From NCBI RefSeq assembly GCF_008704995.1, contig NZ_CP023747.1, positions 4,309,501-4,373,500 on the forward strand: 64,000 nt of DNA, read 5' to 3'. Shown piece after piece: positions 16,310-26,255 of this stretch. This DNA is from Streptomyces nodosus (lineage in GTDB: Bacteria > Actinomycetota > Actinomycetes > Streptomycetales > Streptomycetaceae). The position numbers and the translations under genes were made by a program. Within the stretch, counting starts at the first letter, position 1; each line of letters opens with the position of its first letter. Below the pieces are notes generated by a model, which saw only the letters and a list, made by a program, of their open reading frames with translations, did not search any database and was not told where the DNA came from.

Positions 16310-16348
16310 TAGGATGCGGGGCAGTTGGGCTTGTGACCTGCTTCACAT
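16310..16348 (+). promoter_or_regulatory. Candidate nuoA promoter with Rex operator
   Basis: A -10 hexamer TAGGAT is at 16310-16315, without a strong -35. Just downstream, TTGTGACCTGCTTCACAT (16331-16348) has both arms of the Rex operator (TTGTGA and TTCACA) at the correct 6-bp centre spacing. Rex binding would block transcription at high NAD+/NADH and release it when NADH rises. In Streptomyces coelicolor, Rex is known to control respiratory genes. Confidence 0.55.
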
Positions 16349-16452
16349 GTTCGCGATCTTCGTCGGGACCAGTGGGGTTCGCGGGGCAGGTGGGACGGCT
16401 GCGAGTCCGGCGAACGCCAGCAGTCAGTGCCGACTGAGAGGAGCGAGGAGCG

Positions 16453-16812
16453 GTGAACGCGTATGCGCCCATCCTCGTACTGGGAGCCCTCGGGGCAGGC
16501 TTTGCGATCTTCTCCGTGGTCATGGCCACGCTGATCGGTCCGAAGCGGTACAACCGCGCCAAACTTGAAGCGTACGAGTGCGGCATCGAGCCGACCCCCA
16601 CGCCGGCCGGCGGCGGGCGTTTCCCTATCAAGTACTACCTGACGGCGATGCTCTTCATCGTCTTCGACATCGAGATCGTCTTCCTCTACCCCTGGGCCGT
16701 CACCTTCGACGCCCTCGGGATTTTCGGGCTCGTGGAGATGCTGCTCTTCGTGCTCACCGTCTTCGTCGCGTACGCGTACGTATGGCGGCGCGGCGGCCTG
16801 GAATGGGACTGA
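16453..16812 (+). CDS. nuoA: NADH-quinone oxidoreductase subunit A
   Basis: A 119-residue membrane subunit of complex I with three transmembrane helices. The conserved loop YECGIEPTPTPAGGGRFPIKYYL and helix AMLFIVFDIEIVFLYPWAV are diagnostic; the loop helps close the quinone channel. The GTG start follows GAGGAG. It is the first gene of a 14-gene operon in the standard actinobacterial order nuoA to nuoN. A Rex-like operator and a candidate promoter lie 105-145 bp upstream. Confidence 0.97.
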   Translation: MNAYAPILVLGALGAGFAIFSVVMATLIGPKRYNRAKLEAYECGIEPTPTPAGGGRFPIKYYLTAMLFIVFDIEIVFLYPWAVTFDALGIFGLVEMLLFVLTVFVAYAYVWRRGGLEWD

Positions 16813-16825
16813 GGGGCCTTTAGCC

Positions 16826-17376
<551 letters not shown>

Positions 17377-17380
<4 letters not shown>

Positions 17381-18177
17381 GTGACGCCAAGAGCAACGGC
17401 GCGAACACACCGCGCAACGGCGCGAACGGCGCCGCGGCGAACGGGAGCGGCGCGGGCGGCGTCAACCCCGAGAAGGACCTCGGCGCCGCGAACCTCCCCG
17501 GAATGCGGGGTGACCACGGCGAGGAGATCCGCGTCCAGCGCGGCATGTTCGGCGCCACAAACGGCGGCGACACCTCCGGCTACGGCGGTCTGGTCCGCCC
17601 GGTCCGGCTGCCGGGCCCGGCCGCCCGCCCCTACGGCGGCTGGTTCGACGAGGTCGCCGACGAGCTGGAGGGGGCCCTGGAGGAACAGGGTCTCGTCCCC
17701 GAGAACGCCATCGAGAAGACGGTCGTCGACCGTGGCGAGCTGACCTTCCACATCGAACGCGAGTACCTCGTCGCCGTCGCCCAGACCCTGCGCGACGACC
17801 CGGCGCTCCGCTTCGAGCTGTGCACGGGGGTGAGCGGAGTGCACTATCCCGGCGACAAGGGCCGCGAGCTGCACGCCGTCTACCATCTGCGCTCGATCAC
17901 CCACAACCGGCTGATCCGGCTGGAGGTCGGGGCCCCGGACGCCGACCCGCACGTCCCGTCGCTGGTCCCCGTCTATCCGACGAACGACTGGCACGAGCGC
18001 GAGACCTACGACTTCTTCGGGCTGATCTTCGACGGCCATCCGGCGCTGACGCGGATCATGATGCCCGACGACTGGCAGGGCCATCCGCAGCGCAAGGACT
18101 ATCCCCTCGGCGGCATCCCCGTCGAGTACAAGGGCGCCCAGATCCCGGCTCCGGACCAGCGGAGGTCGTACTCATGA
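17377..18177 (+). CDS. nuoC: NADH-quinone oxidoreductase subunit C
   Basis: A 266-residue subunit of the 30-kDa family in the connecting module. The signature WHERETYDFFGLIFDGHPAL and the PDDWQGHPQRKDYPLGG tail are present. The first 40 residues form an Asn/Gly/Ala-rich low-complexity extension (SNGANTPRNGANGAA), with a DNA repeat of AACGGCGCGAAC, absent from textbook NuoC. NuoC and NuoD are separate genes here, unlike the E. coli fusion. It overlaps nuoB and nuoD by four bases each. Confidence 0.97.
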
Positions 18178-19514
18178 GCACGCACACACCCTCCGATGCC
18201 TCCGCCGCCTCCGCGCGCGAGACCACCGAGGGCACCGTCTACACGGTCACCGGCGGCGACTGGGACGAGATCGCCCAGTCCGCGGCCCGCGCCGACGACG
18301 AACGCCTCATCGTCAACATGGGTCCGCAGCACCCCTCCACCCACGGAGTGCTGAGGCTGATCCTGGAGATCGACGGGGAGACCGTCACCGAGGCCCGCTG
18401 CGGCATCGGCTATCTCCACACCGGTATCGAGAAGAACCTCGAGTACCGCACCTGGACCCAGGGCACCACGTTCGTGACGCGCATGGACTATCTGACGCCG
18501 TTCTTCAACGAGGCGGCGTACTGCCTCGCCGTCGAGAGGCTGCTCGGCATCGAGGACGAGGTCCCGGACCGCGCCACGATCATCCGGGTGCTGCTGATGG
18601 AGCTGAACCGGCTCTCCTCCCACCTGGTGTGCATCGCCACCGGAGGCATGGAGCTCGGCGCCACCACCATCATGATCTACGGCTTCCGCGACCGGGAGCT
18701 GATCCTCGACATCTACGAGCTGATCACCGGCCTGCGGATGAACCACGCGTACATCCGCCCCGGCGGACTCGCCCAGGACCTGCCGCCGGGCGCGGTGGAC
18801 CAGATCCGCGAGTTCGTGAAGAAGATGCGGAAGAACCTCCCGGAGTACGACAAGCTCGCCACCGGGAACCCCATCTTCAAGGCCCGTATGCAGGACATCG
18901 GCTATCTGGACCTGGCCGGCTGCATGGCCCTGGGCGCCACCGGACCGATCCTGCGCGCCACCGGTCTGCCGCACGATCTGCGCAAGTCGCAGCCCTACTG
19001 CGACTACGAGACCTATGACTTCGACGTCCCGACCGCAGACAGCTGCGACGCCTACGGCCGTTTCCTGATCCGCCTGGAGGAGATGCGCCAGTCCCTCAGG
19101 ATCGTCGAGCAGTGCCTGGACCGGCTGCAGCCGGGACCGGTCATGGTCGCCGACAAGAAGATCGCCTGGCCCGCCCAGCTCGCCCTGGGCCCGGACGGAC
19201 TGGGCAACTCCCTCGACCACATCAAGAACATCATGGGCACCTCCATGGAGGCCCTGATCCACCACTTCAAGCTGGTGACCGAGGGCTTCCGCGTCCCGCC
19301 GGGACAGGCGTACACGGCGGTCGAGTCGCCCAAGGGCGAACTCGGCGTGCATGTCGTCTCCGACGGCGGCACCCGTCCCTACCGGGTCCACTTCCGCGAC
19401 CCGTCCTTCACCAACCTTCAGACCATGGCGGCGATGTGCGAGGGCGGCCAGGTCGCCGACGTGATCGTCGCCGTGGCGTCCATCGACCCCGTGATGGGAG
19501 GCGTCGACCGGTGA
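18174..19514 (+). CDS. nuoD: NADH-quinone oxidoreductase subunit D
   Basis: A 446-residue 49-kDa-type subunit that forms most of the quinone-binding pocket with NuoB. It has the signature VNMGPQHPSTHGVLRLILEIDGE with the quinone-site His, the GYLHTGIEKN loop, the RPGGLAQDLPPG segment and the C-terminal DPSFTNLQTMAAMCEG...ASIDPVMGGVDR. The first 40 residues are a Ser/Thr/Ala-rich extension before the conserved core. The ATG at 18174 overlaps the nuoC stop. Confidence 0.98.
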   Translation: MSTHTPSDASAASARETTEGTVYTVTGGDWDEIAQSAARADDERLIVNMGPQHPSTHGVLRLILEIDGETVTEARCGIGYLHTGIEKNLEYRTWTQGTTFVTRMDYLTPFFNEAAYCLAVERLLGIEDEVPDRATIIRVLLMELNRLSSHLVCIATGGMELGATTIMIYGFRDRELILDIYELITGLRMNHAYIRPGGLAQDLPPGAVDQIREFVKKMRKNLPEYDKLATGNPIFKARMQDIGYLDLAGCMALGATGPILRATGLPHDLRKSQPYCDYETYDFDVPTADSCDAYGRFLIRLEEMRQSLRIVEQCLDRLQPGPVMVADKKIAWPAQLALGPDGLGNSLDHIKNIMGTSMEALIHHFKLVTEGFRVPPGQAYTAVESPKGELGVHVVSDGGTRPYRVHFRDPSFTNLQTMAAMCEGGQVADVIVAVASIDPVMGGVDR

Positions 19515-20386
19515 CCACCAGTTCTTCGGAGCACGGCGTCAGCCTGGGCATGCCCCGACTGCCCGCGCCCGACTACCCGGACGACGTCCGCGCCCGGCTG
19601 GAGCAGGACGCGCGCCAGATCATCGACCGCTACCCGGACGCGCGCTCCGCTCTGCTGCCCCTGCTGCACCTGGTGCAGTCGGAGGAGGGCCATGTCACAC
19701 GCACCGGGATGCAGTTCTGCGCGGACGTACTGGAGCTGACCACGGCCGAGGTCACCGCCGTCGCGACCTTCTACACCATGTACCGGCGGGGCCCCTCCGG
19801 CGACTACCAGGTGGGTGTGTGCACCAACACCCTGTGCGCGGTGATGGGCGGAGACGCGATCTTCGCCGCCCTCCAGGAGCACCTGGGCGTCGCCAACGGC
19901 GGGACCACCGACGACGGCAAGGTCACCCTGGAGCACATCGAGTGCAACGCGGCCTGCGACTACGCACCGGTCGTGATGGTCAACTGGGAGTTCTTCGACA
20001 ACCAGACCCCCGAGAGCGCCCTGCGCCTCGTGGACGACCTGCGCGCGGGACGGCAGGCCGCACCCACCCGCGGCGCCCCTCTGTGCACCTTCAAGGAGAC
20101 GGCCCGGATGCTGGCCGGCTTCCCCGACGAACGGGACGGAGCCGTGGAGGCGACCGGCGGCGCGGGACCCGCCTCGCTGGTCGGGCTGCGGCTGGCCAGG
20201 GGAGAGTCGCCCGCCGCGCGCGTGGTGCATCCACGGGCCGGCGGACCGCAGGACGAACCGCGGGACGCGGCGCTGCACGAGCCGTCACCCGCCGAGCACC
20301 TGAGCTCGCACGACGCGCCACAGGACACATCGGCCTCCGACCCTGCCCATCCGGCGGGTCCCGTCACGGAAGAGGAGGGGGAGTGA
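19511..20386 (+). CDS. nuoE: NADH-quinone oxidoreductase subunit E
   Basis: A 291-residue, 24-kDa-type thioredoxin-fold subunit of the NADH-oxidising module. The N1a [2Fe-2S] ligands are Cys104 and Cys109 (CTNTLC) and Cys145 and Cys149 (CNAAC). Ordinary NuoE is about 160-180 residues. This one has an extra C-terminal tail of about 100 residues, rich in Pro, Ala, Glu and Asp and probably disordered. It pairs with NuoF, and the start and stop overlap both neighbours. Confidence 0.97.
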   Translation: MTTSSSEHGVSLGMPRLPAPDYPDDVRARLEQDARQIIDRYPDARSALLPLLHLVQSEEGHVTRTGMQFCADVLELTTAEVTAVATFYTMYRRGPSGDYQVGVCTNTLCAVMGGDAIFAALQEHLGVANGGTTDDGKVTLEHIECNAACDYAPVVMVNWEFFDNQTPESALRLVDDLRAGRQAAPTRGAPLCTFKETARMLAGFPDERDGAVEATGGAGPASLVGLRLARGESPAARVVHPRAGGPQDEPRDAALHEPSPAEHLSSHDAPQDTSASDPAHPAGPVTEEEGE

Positions 20387-21771
20387 TGACGGTGACCACC
20401 GAGGACGGGGGGACCGCCCGCTCGGGCCACTTCGCGGACGGCGGAGACAGCAGCCCCGAGAAGCTGCTCGCACCCGTCCTGTCCGCCTTCTGGGACGAGG
20501 AGAAGTCCTGGACCCTGGACGCCTACCGGCGGCACGAGGGGTACGAGGGGCTCCGCAAGGCGCTGGCCATGTCGCCGGACGACGTGATCGCCTACGTCAA
20601 GGAGTCCGGACTGCGCGGACGCGGCGGCGCGGGCTTCCCCACGGGCATGAAATGGCAGTTCATCCCCCAGGGAGACGGCAAGCCGCACTATCTCGTTGTC
20701 AACGCCGACGAATCGGAGCCCGGGACCTGCAAGGACATCCCGCTCCTCTTCGCGAACCCGCACAGCCTCATCGAGGGCATCGTCATCGCGTGCTACGCCA
20801 TCAGGTCGTCGCATGCCTTCATCTATCTGCGGGGCGAGGTCGTCCCCGTGCTGCGGCGGCTGCACTCGGCGGTGCGTGAGGCATACGCGGCGGGCTACCT
20901 CGGCGAGAACATCCTGGGCAGCGGACTCGACCTCGAACTCACCGTGCACGCGGGCGCGGGCGCGTACATCTGCGGCGAGGAGACCGCACTGCTCGACTCG
21001 CTCGAAGGCCGCCGTGGCCAGCCGCGGCTGCGTCCCCCCTTCCCTGCGGTCGCGGGCCTCTATGCGTGCCCGACTGTGGTGAACAACGTCGAATCCATCG
21101 CATCGGTTCCCGCCATCATGAACCGGGGCAAGGACTGGTTCCGTTCGATGGGCAGCGAGAAGTCGCCCGGCTTCACGCTCTACTCGCTCAGCGGCCATGT
21201 CGCCAACCCCGGCCAGTACGAGGCACCGCTCGGCATCACGCTCCGCCAGCTGCTCGACATGAGCGGCGGCATGCGGTCCGGCCACCGCCTCAAGTTCTGG
21301 ACCCCGGGCGGCTCCTCGACGCCGATGTTCACCGAGGAACACCTCGACGTCCCGCTCGACTACGAGGGCGTGGGCGCCGCCGGTTCCATGCTCGGCACCA
21401 AGGCCCTGCAGTGCTTCGACGAGACCACCTGCGTGGTCCGCGCCGTCACCCGCTGGACCGAGTTCTACGCCCACGAGTCCTGCGGAAAGTGCACGCCCTG
21501 CCGTGAAGGGACGTACTGGCTCGTGCAGTTGATGCGCGACATCGAGGCCGGCAAGGGAAAGATGTCCGACCTCGACAAGCTCAACGACATCGCCGACAAC
21601 ATCAACGGCAAGGCCTTCTGCGCCCTCGGCGACGGTGCCGCCTCGCCCATCTTCTCCTCCCTCAAGTACTTCCGCGCGGAGTACGAGGAGCACATCACGG
21701 GCCGGGGATGCCCCTTCGACCCGGCCAAGTCCACGGCCTGGGCGGACAAGCCCGCGGAGGTGAACGCATGA
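20386..21771 (+). CDS. nuoF: NADH-quinone oxidoreductase subunit F
   Basis: A 461-residue, 51-kDa-type subunit that oxidises NADH. The NADH-binding glycine loop GRGGAGFPTG is at residues 78-87, FMN-site sequence AGAGAYICGEETALLDSLEG follows, and the N3 [4Fe-4S] ligands are Cys366, Cys369 and Cys372 (CGKCTPC) with Cys412. The ATG at 20386 overlaps the nuoE stop as TGATG. A GTG three bases earlier is an equally possible start. Confidence 0.98.
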   Translation: MTVTTEDGGTARSGHFADGGDSSPEKLLAPVLSAFWDEEKSWTLDAYRRHEGYEGLRKALAMSPDDVIAYVKESGLRGRGGAGFPTGMKWQFIPQGDGKPHYLVVNADESEPGTCKDIPLLFANPHSLIEGIVIACYAIRSSHAFIYLRGEVVPVLRRLHSAVREAYAAGYLGENILGSGLDLELTVHAGAGAYICGEETALLDSLEGRRGQPRLRPPFPAVAGLYACPTVVNNVESIASVPAIMNRGKDWFRSMGSEKSPGFTLYSLSGHVANPGQYEAPLGITLRQLLDMSGGMRSGHRLKFWTPGGSSTPMFTEEHLDVPLDYEGVGAAGSMLGTKALQCFDETTCVVRAVTRWTEFYAHESCGKCTPCREGTYWLVQLMRDIEAGKGKMSDLDKLNDIADNINGKAFCALGDGAASPIFSSLKYFRAEYEEHITGRGCPFDPAKSTAWADKPAEVNA

Positions 21772-24269
21772 CCGTGACGACCAACGCTCCCACCGGGGGC
21801 GGTGCCGCGGCGGTCCCGCCGGAGGACCTCGTCACGCTGACGATCGACGGCATCGAGATCAGCGTGCCCAAGGGCACCCTGGTGATCCGCGCCGCCGAGC
21901 AGCTCGGCATCGAGATCCCCCGCTTCTGCGACCACCCCCTGCTCGACCCGGCCGGCGCCTGCCGCCAGTGCATCGTGGAGGTCGAGGGGCAGCGCAAGCC
22001 CATGGCCTCCTGCACGATCACCTGCACCGACGGGATGGTCGTGAGGACCCAGCTCACCTCGCCCGTCGCCGAGAAGGCCCAGAAGGGTGTGATGGAGCTG
22101 CTGCTCATCAACCACCCGCTGGACTGCCCGGTCTGCGACAAGGGCGGCGAGTGCCCGCTGCAGAACCAGGCCATGTCGCACGGCAACGCCGACTCCCGCT
22201 TCGAGGGGAGGAAGCGCACCTACGAGAAGCCCGTCGCGATCTCCAGCCAGGTGCTGCTCGACCGCGAGCGGTGCGTGCTGTGCGCCCGCTGCACCCGGTT
22301 CTCCAACCAGATCGCGGGCGACCCGATGATCGAGATGGTGGAACGGGGCGCGCTCCAGCAGATCGGCACCGGCGAGGGCGACCCGTTCGAGTCGTACTTC
22401 TCCGGGAACACCATCCAGATCTGCCCCGTCGGCGCGCTCACCTCGGCGGCGTACCGCTTCCGCTCCCGCCCCTTCGACCTGATCTCCTCGCCGTCCGTGT
22501 GCGAGCACTGCTCCGGCGGCTGCGCGACCCGCACGGACCACCGGCGCGGCAAGGTCATGCGGCGGCTCGCGGCCAACGACCCCGAGGTCAACGAGGAGTG
22601 GATCTGCGACAAGGGGCGGTTCGGATTCCGGTACGCACAGCAGAAGGACCGCCTCGAGACACCACTGGTGCGGGGCGAGTCCGGTGAACTGGAGCCGGCG
22701 TCCTGGCCGGAGGCGCTGGACGCCGCCGCCCGGGGCCTGAGCGCCGCGCGGGGCCGGGCGGGTGTGCTGACCGGCGGCCGGCTCACCGTCGAGGACGCCT
22801 ACGCGTACAGCAAGTTCGCCCGGGTGGCCCTGGACACCAACGACATCGACTTCCGTGCGCGGGTGCACAGCGGCGAGGAGGCCGACTTCCTGGCCGCCCG
22901 AGTCGCCGGACGCGGCCGCGACCTCGACGGCAGCGGTGTCACCTACACCTCCCTGGAGAAGGCACCGGCCGTCCTGCTCGTCGGGTTCGAGTCCGAGGAG
23001 GAGGCCCCCGGCGTCTTTCTGCGGCTGCGCAAGGCCTGGCGGACGCACGGACAGCGGGTGTTCTCGATCGCCACCCATGCCACCCGGGGCCTGGAGAAGG
23101 CCGACGGCACCCTGCTGCCCGCCGCGCCCGGCACCGAGACCGAGTGGCTGGACGCGCTGGCCGGAAAGGTCGGCCTGGAGGAGGACGGCGTCAAGGCCGC
23201 CGAGGCGCTGCGCACCGAGGGCGCCGTGATCGTCGTCGGCGAACGCCTCGCCGGGGTGGCGGGCGCCCTCACCGCCGTGGTCCGCACCGCGGCCGCCACC
23301 GGTGCCGCCCTGGTGTGGATCCCGCGCCGGGCCGGGGAGCGCGGCGCGGTCGAAGTGGGGGCGCTGCCCTCGCTGCTGCCGGGCGGACGTCCGGCCACCG
23401 ACCCGCGCGCACGGCAGGAGGTCGCCGCTGCCTGGGGCGTCGCCGAACTCCCGCACCGCTACGGACGGGACACGGCGGCCATCGTGGAGGCCGCGGCCGG
23501 CGGCGAACTGCGGGCCCTGCTGATCGCCGGCGTCGAGGCCGCCGACCTGCCCGACCCGGCGCGCGCCCGGGAGGCGTTCTCCGAGGTGGACTTCCTGGTC
23601 TCGCTCGAACTGCGCCCCGGAGACATCACCGAGCACGCGGACGTGGTGCTTCCGGTCGCGGCGGTCGCCGAGAAGGCCGGCACCTTCCTCAACTGGGAGG
23701 GCCGCGCCCGCTTCTTCGAGGCCGCGCTCAAGCCGGACCAGATGACCCGCAGGACCGCGCCCACCGACGCCCGGGTGCTCCAGATGCTCGCCGACGCCAT
23801 GGACGTCCATCTGGGACTGCCCGACCTGCGCACCGTGCGCGGCGAGCTGGACCGGCTCGGCGCCTGGACCGGACCGCGCGCCGACAACCCGCTGGAGATC
23901 GGCGCACAGCTGCCCCGCCCGGCCGCCGGAGAGGCCGTGCTCGCCGGCCACCGGCTGCTGCTGGACCGGGGCCGCCTCCAGGAGGGCGACGACGCGCTGG
24001 CCGGCACCCGGCACGCGGCACATGCTCGGCTGTCCGCGGCCACCGCCGCCGAGGCGGGCGTCGAGGACGGCGGCCTGCTGGCGGTGACCGGCCCCGCCGG
24101 AACCACCGAACTCCCGCTCCAGATCACCGAGATGCCCGACCGTGTGGTCTGGCTCCCGATGAACTCCGCGGGCGGCGGTGTGCTCTCCGACACCGGGGCG
24201 CTGCCCGGCACCCTTGTCCGCATCGCCCCGGCGACGCCCGCCGACGCCCCCCAGGAGGTGGAGGCATGA
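21768..24269 (+). CDS. nuoG: NADH-quinone oxidoreductase subunit G
   Basis: An 833-residue, 75-kDa-type subunit. The N-terminal ferredoxin domain carries the [2Fe-2S] ligands (Cys54, Cys65, Cys68 and one further). The His/Cys and CPVCDKGGECPLQ clusters follow, then CVLCARC. A further CEHCSGGC with a later ICDKG matches the extra N7 cluster found in only some bacteria. The C-terminal half has the molybdopterin-oxidoreductase fold (EHADVVLPVAAVAEKAGTFLNWEG) without a visible cofactor role. It starts within the nuoF stop. Confidence 0.97.
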   Translation: MTVTTNAPTGGGAAAVPPEDLVTLTIDGIEISVPKGTLVIRAAEQLGIEIPRFCDHPLLDPAGACRQCIVEVEGQRKPMASCTITCTDGMVVRTQLTSPVAEKAQKGVMELLLINHPLDCPVCDKGGECPLQNQAMSHGNADSRFEGRKRTYEKPVAISSQVLLDRERCVLCARCTRFSNQIAGDPMIEMVERGALQQIGTGEGDPFESYFSGNTIQICPVGALTSAAYRFRSRPFDLISSPSVCEHCSGGCATRTDHRRGKVMRRLAANDPEVNEEWICDKGRFGFRYAQQKDRLETPLVRGESGELEPASWPEALDAAARGLSAARGRAGVLTGGRLTVEDAYAYSKFARVALDTNDIDFRARVHSGEEADFLAARVAGRGRDLDGSGVTYTSLEKAPAVLLVGFESEEEAPGVFLRLRKAWRTHGQRVFSIATHATRGLEKADGTLLPAAPGTETEWLDALAGKVGLEEDGVKAAEALRTEGAVIVVGERLAGVAGALTAVVRTAAATGAALVWIPRRAGERGAVEVGALPSLLPGGRPATDPRARQEVAAAWGVAELPHRYGRDTAAIVEAAAGGELRALLIAGVEAADLPDPARAREAFSEVDFLVSLELRPGDITEHADVVLPVAAVAEKAGTFLNWEGRARFFEAALKPDQMTRRTAPTDARVLQMLADAMDVHLGLPDLRTVRGELDRLGAWTGPRADNPLEIGAQLPRPAAGEAVLAGHRLLLDRGRLQEGDDALAGTRHAAHARLSAATAAEAGVEDGGLLAVTGPAGTTELPLQITEMPDRVVWLPMNSAGGGVLSDTGALPGTLVRIAPATPADAPQEVEA

Positions 24270-25633
24270 GCCCGTACCTCGCCGCTGAAGATCTCTCCAT
24301 GTTCGGCCACGACCCCTGGTGGCTGGTCGTCATCAAGGCGGTGTTCTGCTTCGCCTTCCTGATGGTGACCGTGCTGTTCTCCATCGTGTGGGAGCGCAAG
24401 GTCGTCGCCTGGATGCAGCTGCGCATCGGCCCCAACCGGCACGGCCCCTGGGGCATGCTCCAGTCGCTCGCCGACGGCGTGAAGCTGATGCTCAAGGAGG
24501 ACCTCGTCGTCAAGCGCGCGGACAAGGTGGTCTATGTCCTCGCGCCGATCGTCGCGGCCATCCCGGCCTTCATGGCGATCGCGGTGATCCCCTTCGGACC
24601 CTCCGGCAACGAGATCTCGATCTTCGGCCACCGCACCGCGATGCAGCTCACCGACCTGCCGATCGCGATGCTCTACATCCTCGCGGTCGCCTCGGTCGGC
24701 ATCTACGGCATCGTCCTGGCGGGCTGGAGCTCCGGATCCACCTATCCGCTGCTCGGCGGTCTGCGCTCCTGTGCGCAGATGATCTCCTACGAGATCGCCA
24801 TGGGGGCCGCCTTCGCCTCCGTGTTCCTCTACTCGGGGTCGATGTCCACATCGAAGATCGTCGAACAGCAGCACGACCGCTGGTTCATCCTGCTGCTCCC
24901 GGTCTCGTTCATCATCTACATCGTCACGATGGTCGGCGAGACCAACCGCGCCCCCTTCGACATGCCGGAGTCCGAGGGCGACCTGGTCGGCGGCTTCAAC
25001 ACCGAGTACTCGTCGATCAAGTTCGCGATGTTCATGCTCGCCGAGTACGTCAACATGGTGACCGTCTCGGCCGTGTCGGCCACCCTCTTCCTGGGCGGCT
25101 GGCGGGCACCCTGGCCGATCAGCACCTTCTGGGCGGGCGCGAACCACGGCTGGTGGCCGCTTCTCTGGTTCGTCGTCAAGGTCCAGCTGCTGCTGTTCTT
25201 CTTCATCTGGCTGCGCGGCACGCTCCCTCGCGTCCGCTACGACCAGCTGATGAAGCTCGGCTGGAAGGTCCTCATCCCGGTCTCCGTGGTGTGGCTGATG
25301 CTCGTCGCCACGGTGCGGGCGCTGCGCAACGAGAACTACGGCTTCGGTGACATCGCCCTGCCCGTGGCGGGCGGCGTGCTCACGCTGCTGGTGCTGTCGT
25401 TCGTCGTCGACATGTTCCGCGAGCGGGCGAAGGAGGCCGAGGCCCCGGCCGAGGAGCCCGCCTTCGACTCGATGGCGGGCGGCTTCCCCGTACCGCCGCT
25501 GCCGGGACAGGAGCTGCCGCCGGTGCCCCGGCGCCGCCCGCGGCGCGGGGGAGAGCGGGAGCTGATTGTCAGTGGCGGGCCGGACACTGTCAGTGACGGC
25601 ATTTCGGATGGAAAGGAGGCGTCCGATGGCTGA
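24266..25633 (+). CDS. nuoH: NADH-quinone oxidoreductase subunit H
   Basis: A 455-residue membrane subunit with eight predicted transmembrane helices that forms the quinone chamber floor and the first proton path. The signature ERKVVAWMQLRIGPNRHGPWG and the loop VGETNRAPFDMPESEGDLVGGFNTEYSS carry the conserved acidic residues. The C-terminus extends about 70 residues past the last helix (Pro/Arg-rich), beyond usual NuoH length. It starts inside the nuoG stop and overlaps nuoI by eight bases. Confidence 0.97.
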   Translation: MSPYLAAEDLSMFGHDPWWLVVIKAVFCFAFLMVTVLFSIVWERKVVAWMQLRIGPNRHGPWGMLQSLADGVKLMLKEDLVVKRADKVVYVLAPIVAAIPAFMAIAVIPFGPSGNEISIFGHRTAMQLTDLPIAMLYILAVASVGIYGIVLAGWSSGSTYPLLGGLRSCAQMISYEIAMGAAFASVFLYSGSMSTSKIVEQQHDRWFILLLPVSFIIYIVTMVGETNRAPFDMPESEGDLVGGFNTEYSSIKFAMFMLAEYVNMVTVSAVSATLFLGGWRAPWPISTFWAGANHGWWPLLWFVVKVQLLLFFFIWLRGTLPRVRYDQLMKLGWKVLIPVSVVWLMLVATVRALRNENYGFGDIALPVAGGVLTLLVLSFVVDMFRERAKEAEAPAEEPAFDSMAGGFPVPPLPGQELPPVPRRRPRRGGERELIVSGGPDTVSDGISDGKEASDG

Positions 25634-26255
25634 GGAGCCCAAGGACACCGCACCCGGTTTCCAGAACCCCGTGGCCGGCTTCGGCGTGACCTTCAAGGCC
25701 ATGTTCAAGAAGCGGCTGACCGAGCAGTACCCGGAGCAGAAGAAGACCACGGCTCCGCGGTTCCACGGTCGGCACCAGCTCAACCGCCATCCGGACGGCC
25801 TGGAGAAGTGCGTCGGCTGTGAGCTGTGCGCCTGGGCCTGCCCCGCCGACGCGATCTATGTCGAGGGCGCGGACAACACGGACGAGGAGCGTTACTCGCC
25901 CGGCGAGCGGTACGGGCGGGTGTACCAGATCAACTACGCCCGCTGCATTCTGTGCGGCCTCTGCATCGAGGCGTGCCCCACCCGCGCGCTGACGATGACC
26001 AATGAGTTCGAGCTGGCGGACTCCAGCCGCGCCAACCTCATCTACACCAAGGAGCAGCTGCTCGCCGGCCTCGAAGAGGGCATGGTCGACACCCCCCACG
26101 CCATCTACCCGGGGACGGACGAGCAGGACTACTACCGGGGCCTGGTGACGGAGGCCGCGCCCGGCACGGAGCGCCAGGTCGCCGTCTCCAAGGGGGAGCA
26201 GCCCGCGTCGGCCGCCTCCTCGGGCGCCTCGGGGGAGCAGGGGGCCGACGCATGA
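25626..26255 (+). CDS. nuoI: NADH-quinone oxidoreductase subunit I
   Basis: A 209-residue, 8Fe-ferredoxin-type subunit carrying clusters N6a and N6b. The ligands are Cys62, 65, 68 and 72 (CVGCELCAWACP) and Cys107, 110, 113 and 117 (CILCGLCIEACP). It passes electrons from NuoG to NuoB. The C-terminal 40 residues are a Ser/Ala/Gly tail. The ATG at 25626 lies within nuoH, and the stop overlaps nuoJ. Confidence 0.98.
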   Translation: MAEEPKDTAPGFQNPVAGFGVTFKAMFKKRLTEQYPEQKKTTAPRFHGRHQLNRHPDGLEKCVGCELCAWACPADAIYVEGADNTDEERYSPGERYGRVYQINYARCILCGLCIEACPTRALTMTNEFELADSSRANLIYTKEQLLAGLEEGMVDTPHAIYPGTDEQDYYRGLVTEAAPGTERQVAVSKGEQPASAASSGASGEQGADA

